Below, one piece after another: positions 36,385 to 46,495 of a stretch of DNA of 64,000 bases. The number at the start of each line of letters is the position of its first letter. Position 1 is the first letter of the stretch. The stretch is from NCBI GenBank assembly GCA_943737045.1, contig CALSFV010000262.1, positions 536,001 through 600,000 of the forward strand. Reading direction: 5' to 3'. A program made the position numbers and the translations under genes. The notes under the pieces are model-generated. The model was not told the DNA's origin, made no database searches, and saw nothing but the letters and a program-made list of their open reading frames with translations. The DNA comes from Parapristionchus giblindavisi. Taxonomy: Eukaryota > Nematoda > Chromadorea > Rhabditida > Diplogasteridae.

Positions 36385-38883
36385 ATGAGTCAACATCGTT
36401 ACTCCTTTTCAAACAACAAATTGAAAACCTTTCTAAGTAGACATTTCAAAGAAGTTGGTCATGATAAAGAATCTTTCACAATCGATATATTAGACTACGG
36501 AAAGGGCAAGAGTGAACTCCGAGAAAAAGAATTACTATGGATTAAAGCTCTAAACAGTGCATATCCACTTGGACTGAATGACTCAATTAAAAACTTTGGA
36601 TACATTTCAGAGGGTATTAATCCATTGGAGAAACGATCTCATCCATATTACTCTCTACATATCGAAGGTAACATTAAAAACCGCGGTAATAGAGCTCGAA
36701 ATAGAAAACGAAGAAAGCCAAAATACAAATGTACCAAATCTATTGAAGAAATCGTTCGTGAAATAGAAATTATCGAAACAAGAGAACTTTTCATGTACAG
36801 TAGAAAACTGCCACATCATACTCTTTCCAGGATAGAAATATTCACAGCAACTAACGAGTTTAGTCAGTTATCACATGAAATGAAATACAAAATATATAGT
36901 GTTGTATGTCCTCACTACTGGAGAAATTTCAAGGAGAGACAATATGATAATAGTAACAAGGTCATTTTGAAACTACCATTTTTGGGAAAATTCATGGAGA
37001 AAATAGGTTTGAGCAAGATGATGAACTCAGCAACCATGAAAGATTCATTTAAAACTCTTACAGAAGAAGATAAAACGAGAATTCAACTTTCATATTCTTT
37101 AGATAATCCAGTATCTTCAATATTCTGCAATTACGGACAGTTTCTCAAAACCCTAACTAGACATGATATAGATAGGATATTGTCTTCTCCTTGTTCTTGT
37201 TTCAAATATCACAGATATGTTGATAAACATTATGGACATGTATGTACTGGTAACATTGATATCATACAAAATAAAGAACTAGCTAATATATTCATGGAAG
37301 GCACTAAATATAGAATACAAAGACCTACTACTGTCAGCAAAGTAATCAACGATATTACTGTTTCAATAGAGAACACTGTATCAATTGTCGGAAAGAAACA
37401 CCGAAAATCGCCGACTTTGATCAATGCCACTGTCAATAAAGTCATTGAACATATTATTCCTAGACTAAAGGAAAAGCTTAATAAATTGAATTTAAATATT
37501 GACGCAAAAGACGTAACACGATATACTGATCAGTTAAAACAACTAAAAAATGACTTTGTAATTACTATGGTAGACAAAGCATCTGGAAATTATGCATTCA
37601 CTTGTAAAAAGTTATATATCATGATGATGGAACAAGAGATGAATACATCCAATGGTAATGAAAGAACTTATGTACAAGTTAATGACCTCGATTACGAATC
37701 AAAGATCAAAGATCACTTACAGTTCACACTCAGTATGTCAATTCCCAGAAATATGGAATGTGCTCTCCCTCGTATATACGGAATACCGAAAATGCACAAA
37801 ACACCAATAAAATTCCGATTTATCACTGGTGCACATAATAGTAGTCTTAAACCATTATCAATTCGACTTCAAAGAATCCTTAAGTTCTTACAAAACCACT
37901 TTAAATCATACTGTAACTTTACTTCTAGACATAATGGGATTAACGTTTACTTCTCTGTTCAAAATACTTTTAAAGTGTTAAACGGTTTTAAAAACATTAC
38001 AAACGGGAAAAATGAGATATTCTGTGCTGATTTTGCATCACTATTTACTAACTTACCACATAAAGTTGTTAAAGAAAAATTATATTATCTCATTGATTTA
38101 CTATTCAAAAATGCTAATTCAGAATTCATTAATGTTCAAGGAACCTATGTTCGTTATGATAAAACTAATAGTTTAGAAAAAGGCATCACTTATCACAAAA
38201 ATGATATTAAACTTATGTTGGATTATATATTAAAGAACAGTTATGCTTTTTATGGTGGAACATATTACAAACAAGAGCGAGGAATACCACAAGGAAATAA
38301 TGCATCGCCACAAATAGCAGATCTTACCCTTGCTGTAATGGAATTTCAATATCTATCTAAGAAAGTCAAAGGTGGTCATACATTAGCATATTCACTAAAT
38401 AGAACGTATAGATATATTGATGATTTATTCCATATATCCAGTAAATGCAAGGATTTCATAAAATTAACTAGTAAAATGTACCACAAATCTTTATCTTTAG
38501 AACGAACTAACAATCAGGATAATAACTGCGCTTTTCTTGATCTACAAATAGATATAATTAATCGCGGTCAAGTTAAAACCTCACTTTATAATAAAACAGA
38601 TGATTATCAATTCAACGTAATTCGATATCCCCATTATCAATCAAATTCTCCTGTTAATATTGGTCTAAATACACTGCATGGTGAAACTATTCGCATATAC
38701 AGGAATTGTTCTGAATATAAAGACTTCGTTAACAGAATGAAATCATTGACAAAATACTTTGTATCGATTGACTACCCTATATACTTAGTGCATAAAAGAA
38801 TATTCAGAACATTGAATACTAATCCATCAATATCCATTAAATATGCAACTAGTAATAGCGATATTTGCATGCGTTGTCTATGA
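36385..38883 (+). CDS. Penelope-like reverse transcriptase with truncated GIY-YIG domain
   Basis: An 832-codon uninterrupted frame starts at an internal Met of the full protein (MSQHRYSFSNN). It lacks the GIY-YIG core strands but keeps the rest of that domain (LSRHFKEVGHD, REKELLWIKALNSAYPLG). The reverse transcriptase is complete: YGIPKMHK (RT0-type motif), catalytic ADFASLF (motif A), GIPQGNNASP (motif B), YIDD (motif C) and NCAFLDLQID. It differs from the downstream copy at one residue (Glu in FMEGTKY, Lys there). Without nuclease strands it is probably not autonomous. Confidence 0.88.
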   Translation: MSQHRYSFSNNKLKTFLSRHFKEVGHDKESFTIDILDYGKGKSELREKELLWIKALNSAYPLGLNDSIKNFGYISEGINPLEKRSHPYYSLHIEGNIKNRGNRARNRKRRKPKYKCTKSIEEIVREIEIIETRELFMYSRKLPHHTLSRIEIFTATNEFSQLSHEMKYKIYSVVCPHYWRNFKERQYDNSNKVILKLPFLGKFMEKIGLSKMMNSATMKDSFKTLTEEDKTRIQLSYSLDNPVSSIFCNYGQFLKTLTRHDIDRILSSPCSCFKYHRYVDKHYGHVCTGNIDIIQNKELANIFMEGTKYRIQRPTTVSKVINDITVSIENTVSIVGKKHRKSPTLINATVNKVIEHIIPRLKEKLNKLNLNIDAKDVTRYTDQLKQLKNDFVITMVDKASGNYAFTCKKLYIMMMEQEMNTSNGNERTYVQVNDLDYESKIKDHLQFTLSMSIPRNMECALPRIYGIPKMHKTPIKFRFITGAHNSSLKPLSIRLQRILKFLQNHFKSYCNFTSRHNGINVYFSVQNTFKVLNGFKNITNGKNEIFCADFASLFTNLPHKVVKEKLYYLIDLLFKNANSEFINVQGTYVRYDKTNSLEKGITYHKNDIKLMLDYILKNSYAFYGGTYYKQERGIPQGNNASPQIADLTLAVMEFQYLSKKVKGGHTLAYSLNRTYRYIDDLFHISSKCKDFIKLTSKMYHKSLSLERTNNQDNNCAFLDLQIDIINRGQVKTSLYNKTDDYQFNVIRYPHYQSNSPVNIGLNTLHGETIRIYRNCSEYKDFVNRMKSLTKYFVSIDYPIYLVHKRIFRTLNTNPSISIKYATSNSDICMRCL

Positions 38884-39333
38884 TAAACGTGCTTTGGTAT
38901 AGTCAATGTTTCAAATAAGAGGTAGAAGTAGACAGACCACTTCCCAGACGATCGATAATGACAGCGCAACCTGGTGATCTACCTGAACAGAGACACACAT
39001 GCGCCTCTCTCACTCTATCCATTCTTCTCTCATTCTATCCCTGTCGACTCGCATCAATCGATAAGAGAGGGACAACTACCCAGGGAATAAGGATTCAATC
39101 GATTCGGCTCAAGGATACGTAAGTATGGATTACAATATACATATTAGTGTCACTTTCGCTAAAAGATATATGCATGAATTTTGGTAATATTAGACTAATA
39201 TTTTTCATACAGTTTTGATTTGTATTGTTTTCATGTATACGTTCACGTTATTGTATTATTATTAACATTAGAAATGAGATTTTGCATGATTTTGCTATAG
39301 AACTATCATAATAAACTTTTATGTAAACTAACT

Positions 39334-39424
39334 CAATGGGGGTTCTACTGAAGATGGCCAACCCCATTGGGTAGAGGTTCACTGTCTAGAACCTAATGGC
39401 CGAAACAGTGAATCTCGCCTCTAC
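39334..39424 (+). ncRNA. Structured 3' region with hammerhead-like elements in non-standard order (copy 1)
   Basis: Two strong nested hairpins are possible: CAATGGGG..TT/AACCCCATTG (39334-39369) and TAGAGG-TTCACTGT/ACAGTGAA-CCTCTA (39372-39423). The loops hold hammerhead core strings: CTGAAGA at 39348-39354, GTC at 39384-39386 and GAAA at 39402-39405. Three complementary pairs are placed like stems I (39341-39347 with 39387-39393), II (GGCC 39356-39359 with 39398-39401) and III (39378-39385 with 39405-39412). Their linear order does not fit a normal hammerhead within one molecule, so ribozyme activity is speculative. The identical copy is at 43752-43842. Confidence 0.35.
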
Positions 39425-39699
39425 TAATAACTACTTTAGATTCATTATTATCTAATTTTATGAGTACATTTGCATGTTTAACTATTTCATATTTCGCTTA
39501 TAATTTGTCTATGTCTCCTCCGTTCTGTGTGTATGTGAGAGCCTAGCTCCGCTCCACAGATGGTGGGGATTATCATCTATCACTATTTATCCTTATCTTT
39601 CTATTCATGCTTATTATTTTGCTTTTCCTCTTCTATCATATACGTTATCATGTACTCTCTGATTAACTTTTCTATATATTATCTCGAAATAACTTAGCA

Positions 39700-40500
39700 C
39701 TCTGTGCGACACCGGGCCGGCATAACTTCAGCTGGCGACCCATCGTGGTCTAGTACCACGGTGGACGTATAACTATTGTCTTCTGTCCCACATAATTAGC
39801 GTTAGCGACGTGGGACAGTTAGATATCTCATTTCTTATCATAATAAACTTTCTTAAATAAACTTTATTAAATAGCATTAAATAAATGTAAATACTGTTAA
39901 TCGCATTTTCATGTTATTCTATTACACAGTTCATACACATACATATCAAGCTTCATTCATTTTAATTGTTATACACACAACACACAATCACATTCACTAA
40001 TAACATAACGGTATCAAGGTTTTCCACATCATTTGCTTATTATAATTCCCAGTTGCATAACTGTCTAGATTTATATAATATACTTCTTCCCAAAATAAAA
40101 CATTATGACAAATCAGTTTGTCAAAACCCCCCTCTAGACTAGTTAGTCGTAACTAACTATGCATCGCTCTTTTGTTTGACTGCATTTTGAACTCCTTTCT
40201 TTTATAATAAACTTTTTATTAATAACTTAGCTCATTTTACTTGAGTAACTATACAACCTAGCTTATATCTCTATAATAAACTATTCATATACATAATATT
40301 TTATTTTTGAAGGACGGCAGTGACCACCCTACCACACCGACGAAAGGTCGGGCGGAGTGTGGGGGTGTAAAGCGGTCCGGCTAGTAGAGGTTCCCTATTT
40401 AGGGAGTCGCACCTCGGTGGCAGCCCCACCATATTGTCCGTTCGACCGGCCCACAAAGCCTCGGGATGAGCATCCCTTAACCAGCTCGCAAAACCTAACG
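39700..40500 (+). other. Structured, partly GC-rich 5' region of the Penelope-like element
   Basis: Strong hairpins are visible: CCATCGTGGT/ACCACGGTGG (39740-39764), CTGTCCCAC/GTGGGACAG (39783-39818) and, in a GC-rich island at 40310-40500, CACC..CACAC paired with GTGTGGGGGTG enclosing CCGAC/GTCGG. The island contrasts with the AT-rich surroundings. This may hold the promoter, packaging or priming structures of the element; no specific function can be assigned. Confidence 0.4.
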
Positions 40501-40637
40501 CCAAAACAGCCTCCTCTCCATTAACTCTCTATAATATACTGAGCCGGGAAGAAGGAAAAAATATTATCTCACTGGGAAATTATTCAGATCATACAGGATC
40601 GTCGTGTAATAAAGCAAGATGTGTTATCTGTCCTAAA

Positions 40638-43301
40638 ATGAAATGGAAGACAGCAGCTCTTAGCAACATTACTAATGACGTTTTCCTCACAAATAAACCT
40701 GAAAATCTATCGTGTAAAACAAAGAATGTAATATATATGATCACTTGTGAAATTTGTGGTATGCAATATGTTGGAGAAACTACTCAAACTGTCAAAGCAA
40801 GAATGAGTCAACATCGTTACTCCTTTTCAAACAACAAATTGAAAACCTTTCTAAGTAGACATTTCAAAGAAGTTGGTCATGATAAAGAATCTTTCACAAT
40901 CGATATATTAGACTACGGAAAGGGCAAGAGTGAACTCCGAGAAAAAGAATTACTATGGATTAAAGCTCTAAACAGTGCATATCCACTTGGACTGAATGAC
41001 TCAATTAAAAACTTTGGATACATTTCAGAGGGTATTAATCCATTGGAGAAACGATCTCATCCATATTACTCTCTACATATCGAAGGTAACATTAAAAACC
41101 GCGGTAATAGAGCTCGAAATAGAAAACGAAGAAAGCCAAAATACAAATGTACCAAATCTATTGAAGAAATCGTTCGTGAAATAGAAATTATCGAAACAAG
41201 AGAACTTTTCATGTACAGTAGAAAACTGCCACATCATACTCTTTCCAGGATAGAAATATTCACAGCAACTAACGAGTTTAGTCAGTTATCACATGAAATG
41301 AAATACAAAATATATAGTGTTGTATGTCCTCACTACTGGAGAAATTTCAAGGAGAGACAATATGATAATAGTAACAAGGTCATTTTGAAACTACCATTTT
41401 TGGGAAAATTCATGGAGAAAATAGGTTTGAGCAAGATGATGAACTCAGCAACCATGAAAGATTCATTTAAAACTCTTACAGAAGAAGATAAAACGAGAAT
41501 TCAACTTTCATATTCTTTAGATAATCCAGTATCTTCAATATTCTGCAATTACGGACAGTTTCTCAAAACCCTAACTAGACATGATATAGATAGGATATTG
41601 TCTTCTCCTTGTTCTTGTTTCAAATATCACAGATATGTTGATAAACATTATGGACATGTATGTACTGGTAACATTGATATCATACAAAATAAAGAACTAG
41701 CTAATATATTCATGAAAGGCACTAAATATAGAATACAAAGACCTACTACTGTCAGCAAAGTAATCAACGATATTACTGTTTCAATAGAGAACACTGTATC
41801 AATTGTCGGAAAGAAACACCGAAAATCGCCGACTTTGATCAATGCCACTGTCAATAAAGTCATTGAACATATTATTCCTAGACTAAAGGAAAAGCTTAAT
41901 AAATTGAATTTAAATATTGACGCAAAAGACGTAACACGATATACTGATCAGTTAAAACAACTAAAAAATGACTTTGTAATTACTATGGTAGACAAAGCAT
42001 CTGGAAATTATGCATTCACTTGTAAAAAGTTATATATCATGATGATGGAACAAGAGATGAATACATCCAATGGTAATGAAAGAACTTATGTACAAGTTAA
42101 TGACCTCGATTACGAATCAAAGATCAAAGATCACTTACAGTTCACACTCAGTATGTCAATTCCCAGAAATATGGAATGTGCTCTCCCTCGTATATACGGA
42201 ATACCGAAAATGCACAAAACACCAATAAAATTCCGATTTATCACTGGTGCACATAATAGTAGTCTTAAACCATTATCAATTCGACTTCAAAGAATCCTTA
42301 AGTTCTTACAAAACCACTTTAAATCATACTGTAACTTTACTTCTAGACATAATGGGATTAACGTTTACTTCTCTGTTCAAAATACTTTTAAAGTGTTAAA
42401 CGGTTTTAAAAACATTACAAACGGGAAAAATGAGATATTCTGTGCTGATTTTGCATCACTATTTACTAACTTACCACATAAAGTTGTTAAAGAAAAATTA
42501 TATTATCTCATTGATTTACTATTCAAAAATGCTAATTCAGAATTCATTAATGTTCAAGGAACCTATGTTCGTTATGATAAAACTAATAGTTTAGAAAAAG
42601 GCATCACTTATCACAAAAATGATATTAAACTTATGTTGGATTATATATTAAAGAACAGTTATGCTTTTTATGGTGGAACATATTACAAACAAGAGCGAGG
42701 AATACCACAAGGAAATAATGCATCGCCACAAATAGCAGATCTTACCCTTGCTGTAATGGAATTTCAATATCTATCTAAGAAAGTCAAAGGTGGTCATACA
42801 TTAGCATATTCACTAAATAGAACGTATAGATATATTGATGATTTATTCCATATATCCAGTAAATGCAAGGATTTCATAAAATTAACTAGTAAAATGTACC
42901 ACAAATCTTTATCTTTAGAACGAACTAACAATCAGGATAATAACTGCGCTTTTCTTGATCTACAAATAGATATAATTAATCGCGGTCAAGTTAAAACCTC
43001 ACTTTATAATAAAACAGATGATTATCAATTCAACGTAATTCGATATCCCCATTATCAATCAAATTCTCCTGTTAATATTGGTCTAAATACACTGCATGGT
43101 GAAACTATTCGCATATACAGGAATTGTTCTGAATATAAAGACTTCGTTAACAGAATGAAATCATTGACAAAATACTTTGTATCGATTGACTACCCTATAT
43201 ACTTAGTGCATAAAAGAATATTCAGAACATTGAATACTAATCCATCAATATCCATTAAATATGCAACTAGTAATAGCGATATTTGCATGCGTTGTCTATG
43301 A
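40638..43301 (+). CDS. Penelope-like protein: N-terminal GIY-YIG endonuclease plus reverse transcriptase
   Basis: Predicted retrotransposition protein, 887 aa from the first ATG. GIY-YIG domain: VIYMITC at residues 31-37, QYVGET at 43-48, Arg55, and catalytic-type Glu in REKELLWI (102-104). Reverse transcriptase: VDKASGNYAF, YGIPKMHK, motif A ADFASLF (Asp604), motif B GIPQG (688-692), motif C YIDD (732-735), then FLDLQID. The C terminus ends DICMRCL with no second nuclease. The frame is open upstream to 40470 without an ATG and encodes CNKARCVICPK, a CX4CX2C zinc-finger-like motif. The true start is therefore probably supplied by an upstream exon, a trans-spliced leader or a non-ATG codon. 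Both catalytic sets look intact, so the element may be active. Confidence 0.92.
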   Translation: MKWKTAALSNITNDVFLTNKPENLSCKTKNVIYMITCEICGMQYVGETTQTVKARMSQHRYSFSNNKLKTFLSRHFKEVGHDKESFTIDILDYGKGKSELREKELLWIKALNSAYPLGLNDSIKNFGYISEGINPLEKRSHPYYSLHIEGNIKNRGNRARNRKRRKPKYKCTKSIEEIVREIEIIETRELFMYSRKLPHHTLSRIEIFTATNEFSQLSHEMKYKIYSVVCPHYWRNFKERQYDNSNKVILKLPFLGKFMEKIGLSKMMNSATMKDSFKTLTEEDKTRIQLSYSLDNPVSSIFCNYGQFLKTLTRHDIDRILSSPCSCFKYHRYVDKHYGHVCTGNIDIIQNKELANIFMKGTKYRIQRPTTVSKVINDITVSIENTVSIVGKKHRKSPTLINATVNKVIEHIIPRLKEKLNKLNLNIDAKDVTRYTDQLKQLKNDFVITMVDKASGNYAFTCKKLYIMMMEQEMNTSNGNERTYVQVNDLDYESKIKDHLQFTLSMSIPRNMECALPRIYGIPKMHKTPIKFRFITGAHNSSLKPLSIRLQRILKFLQNHFKSYCNFTSRHNGINVYFSVQNTFKVLNGFKNITNGKNEIFCADFASLFTNLPHKVVKEKLYYLIDLLFKNANSEFINVQGTYVRYDKTNSLEKGITYHKNDIKLMLDYILKNSYAFYGGTYYKQERGIPQGNNASPQIADLTLAVMEFQYLSKKVKGGHTLAYSLNRTYRYIDDLFHISSKCKDFIKLTSKMYHKSLSLERTNNQDNNCAFLDLQIDIINRGQVKTSLYNKTDDYQFNVIRYPHYQSNSPVNIGLNTLHGETIRIYRNCSEYKDFVNRMKSLTKYFVSIDYPIYLVHKRIFRTLNTNPSISIKYATSNSDICMRCL

Positions 43302-43751
43302 TAAACGTGCTTTGGTATAGTCAATGTTTCAAATAAGAGGTAGAAGTAGACAGACCACTTCCCAGACGATCGATAATGACAGCGCAACCTAGTGATCTAC
43401 CTGAACAGAGACACACATGCGCCTCTCTCACTCTATCCATTCTTCTCTCATTCTATCCCTGTCGACTCGCATCAATCGATATGAGAGGGACAACTACCCA
43501 GGGAATAAGGATTCAATCGATTCGGCTCAAGGATACGTAAGTATGGATTACAATATACATATTAGTGTCACTTTCGCTAAAAGATATATGCATGAATTTT
43601 GGTAATATTAGACTAATATTTTTCATACAGTTTTGATTTGTATTGTTTTCATGTATACGTTCACGTTATTGTATTATTATTAACATTAGAAATGAGATTT
43701 TGCATGATTTTGCTATAGAACTATCATAATAAACTTTTATGTAAACTAACT

Positions 43752-43842
43752 CAATGGGGGTTCTACTGAAGATGGCCAACCCCATTGGGTAGAGGTTCAC
43801 TGTCTAGAACCTAATGGCCGAAACAGTGAATCTCGCCTCTAC
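43752..43842 (+). ncRNA. Structured 3' region with hammerhead-like elements (copy 2)
   Basis: Same sequence as the structure at 39334-39424, offset by 4418 bp, with the same paired segments. Presence in both copies follows from their near-identity and is not independent support. Confidence 0.35.
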
Positions 43843-43922
43843 TAATAACTACTTTAGATTCATTATTATCTAATTTTATGAGTACATTTGCATGTTTAAC
43901 TATTTCATATTTCGCTTATAAT

Positions 43923-44438
43923 CTCTTACGCTAAAATGACACAGAATTCATATAAAGACAGAATATTGAATAACAACCTTAAAATGGAAGAAACGAGTGG
44001 CAGTATGACACTGACGAAAATGTGAAGTGAATCCAAGAACTTACTAGTTTTATCGGTCTAGGCACGGACATGATCCAGACATATCAGAACAATTCATGGT
44101 TACTCGAGTTTCAAAATTTAAGATACAACCAAACTAAATGCTTTTATAACTTTACATTTCTTATTTAGCATCCGATTAAACGATATTGAAATGTAAATAT
44201 GTGTATGATGCGCGCAAAAAAACCCATGTACACAATTCGACCGGGCTGTACTGTATAAACTATTAAACAATCATTCTCACTTTCGATAAGTCGATAATAT
44301 AATTAAATTGCAATCGATAGTTAGGTCAAGTTAGTCAAGTTCCATCAACAAATAAAGTGCTTAGTGTTAATAACAATTAACCTATCTATAGATCGTAATG
44401 ATTTCGTTTACTTCATTTTCTGTTGATAGGTTGTTTTG
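43923..44438. other. Intergenic sequence after the Penelope-like element
   Basis: AT-rich sequence with no recognised coding or repeat structure. It does not continue the gene-flank copy found left of the element at 36060-36370. Confidence 0.45.
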
Positions 44439-44623
44439 ATGAGTCCTACACAGAGTCTTCGTCGTTCGGAAAGAATCAGAAATGTTATACGTACATTATT
44501 AATTTGATATTTATTAATGAATTTATTAAAATTCATACTGTTTTATTCAATTGATTTTCAGCTAACTTGAATAAAGCTGGGACGAATTTGAAAGAAGTGA
44601 AAGAAATAAAAAGGAGAGTGTAA
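44439..44623 (+). CDS. Possible small basic protein, two exons
   Basis: ATG at 44439 opens MSPTQSLRRSERIRNV; a GTACAT donor at 44491 and a TTTTCAG acceptor ending at 44561 join in frame to a second exon ending TAA at 44621-44623, giving about 37 residues rich in Arg and Lys. An alternative frame downstream (to about 44772) is open and highly charged (KDDGDKDKKDQKIK) but has no start. Neither has a recognised domain. This could be a fragment of a larger nuclear protein gene. Confidence 0.25.
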
Positions 44624-44779
44624 AAGAGAGACCAAAGACCCCATCTACTAAGGGAACAAAATCAGTGAAAGACGATGGAGATAAAGATAAGAAAGATCAA
44701 AAGATCAAAGATCAAAAGATCAATCACAAATCTGTGGAAGGAAAGATGAAAGAAGCGGGGCCCAAACTGTAGTGTCAAC

Positions 44780-45416
44780 TAGGGATCCTCAAATGTGCAT
44801 TCGTGGGAAATGATTTTCAAAATGAAAATGAAAGAAAAGTCGTGCGCACGACTTCATTATTATAATTAAGCATTCATTCGTTCAAATTAATGCATTCGAT
44901 TCATTCTCATCATTTTTATTCATCAAATTGGTGGTTGGTCTGGCATTTGCATGCATTACATCGCACGAAAAACTGCGTCTTAATTGTGCAGAATGATGGC
45001 TCGTTAAAAAATAGGGGAAAACCGAAATCGGCGACTTTCCACCCGTTAAAAAAGTACCCGGAAAGTCGAAAATGGAAACGCGAAATTTGAATTCGCGCGC
45101 GCGCAAAGAGGTGCGGGAATTCAAATTCTGACTTTCCGACAACGAGTTTGCATTTTTTAGCGAGCAGGAAGTTGAATTTCCATTTTATCTGCAAAAAATC
45201 GATGACGGAATGTCGGAATTTGAATTCCCGCACCTCTTTGCGTGCGCACGAATTCAAAATTCGTGTTTCCATTTTCGACTTTCCGGGTACTTTTTTAACG
45301 GGTGGAAAGTCGCCGATTTCGGTTTTCCCCTATTTTTTAACGAGCCATGACTTTTCATTATTTTTATTTCGTTCATGCTCGTACCGGCTGTGCATTTGCA
45401 CGAATGCGGATCCCTA
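44780..45416. mobile_element. 637-bp hAT-type foldback element with 8-bp target duplication
   Basis: Terminal repeats TAGGGATCC/GGATCCCTA are flanked by a perfect direct repeat GTGTCAAC (44772-44779 and 45417-45424). The related locus at 20449-20490 shows the sequence with a single GTGTCAAC and no insertion. The interior is a large inverted repeat (about 44993-45090 against 45250-45350), which explains the overlapping open frames on both strands. Eight-base duplications are typical of hAT elements. No transposase is encoded. Confidence 0.85.
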
Positions 45417-45978
45417 GTGTCAACGACCGTGATCATCCATATAAGAGGCCTTAGAATAAGAAAGTGGCGTAGAATGAGATGAAGATCGATTTTAGCCAAC
45501 TCTGACGACGACGGATTTGGCATGCCAATAAAGCAGTGTGCAATGTTGTCATGTGTATGAAATTGTACAATTGCCAATTTTGATTCTTTATTTATTGTCT
45601 TCCAGTGAGAAACAAGAAAATGACAAATAATCAATGATCAATGTTGGCAGACTTTTTGTTGCCAATAAAGCATCTTGAAAAATTGGCAAGTGGGTGAGGA
45701 AGGGGATGTTGCCAAAATTGACGGCAGCCATTTTGTCACGGGAAATGGAGACAAATTTGACGATGTAAATGTTGGCATGGCCAATAATGATCCATTCGTT
45801 TTTGGCGCATCAAACGTTGACAATATTGAAAGCAGCACAATTGGCGGAAACGTTAAAATTCATTTCCGCCAATAATTCTGCGATCAAAATTGGCAAATTA
45901 CTTTTCCGGATGGAATGCCAATAATGCAATGTTCTAATTAGGCAAGGTCAGGCAAATTCGGAAATGCCATTTTTGATA

Positions 45979-46495
45979 GCGTCATTATTGGCAGAAAGGC
46001 TTCACTCAGATTTTGCCAACATTGACGCCGTCATTATTGGCAGAAAGGCTTCACTCAGATTGTGCCAACATTGACGCCGTCATTATTGGGCCAAAAATGA
46101 CGCCGTCATTATTGGCCCAATTATGACGCCGTCGTTATTGGCAGAAAGGCTTCACTCAGATTTTGCCAACATTGACGCCGTCGTTATTGGCAGAAAGGCT
46201 TCACTCAGATTTTGCCAACATTGACGCCGTCATTATTGACAGAAAGGCTTCACTCAGATTTTGCCAACATTGACGCCGTCATTATTGGGCCAAAAATGAC
46301 GCCGTCATTATTGGCCCAATTATGACGCCGTCATTATTGGCAGAAAGGCTTCACTCAGATTTTGCCAACATTGACGCCGTCATTATTGGCAGAAAGGCTT
46401 CACTCAGATTTTGCCAACATTGACGCCGTCATTATTGGGCCAAAAATGACGCCGTCATTATTGGCCCAATAATGACGCCGTCATTATTGGCAACT
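45979..46495. repeat. Subterminal minisatellite, left arm
   Basis: Units built on TTGGCAGAAAGGCTTCACTC, AGATTTTGCCAACATTGACG and CCGTCATTATTGG (about 49 bp) alternate with shorter GGCC-AAAAATGACGCCGTCATTATT units. TTGGCA and TGCCAA occur in nearly every unit and through the adjoining terminal 500 bp. Confidence 0.85.

Larger units (their letters stand above)
36374..39504 (+). mobile_element. 5'-truncated Penelope-like element, first tandem copy
   Basis: This segment matches 40792-43922 with only a few base differences (G/A at 37296, G/A near 38973, A/T near 39062). It lacks the 5' region and first 55 codons of the downstream copy and is joined directly to that copy's 5' end at 39504/39505. 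A truncated copy placed head-to-tail before a longer one is the classical Penelope-like arrangement in which the partial copy acts as a pseudo-LTR. Near-identity implies very recent insertion. Confidence 0.88.
39505..43922 (+). mobile_element. Penelope-like element, full-length candidate, permuted GIY-YIG type
   Basis: The unit runs from the head-to-tail junction to the point where homology with copy 1 ends (shared TTCGCTTATAAT). It has a structured 5' region of about 1.1 kb, one long ORF and a 3' region of about 620 bp. The nuclease domain precedes the reverse transcriptase, as in the Naiad/Chlamys-type Penelope-like elements and unlike canonical Penelope, whose GIY-YIG is C-terminal. No clear target duplication flanks the pair (36374 and 43922). 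Confidence 0.87.

Noticed and set aside
39700..39830. HDV-like ribozyme in the Penelope-like 5' region
   Set aside because: A GGCCGGCAUAA-like string recalls HDV ribozymes, but the required double-pseudoknot pairing could not be drawn; the segments form simple hairpins instead.
40301..40504. 67-codon minus-strand frame in the GC-rich island
   Set aside because: It lies antisense within the 5' region of the Penelope-like element, has no recognisable domain, and is explained by high GC removing stops.
44882..45634. Overlapping long frames on both strands around 45 kb
   Set aside because: They run through the inverted repeat of the hAT-type foldback and into its flank, and the same peptide appears on both strands because of the palindrome.
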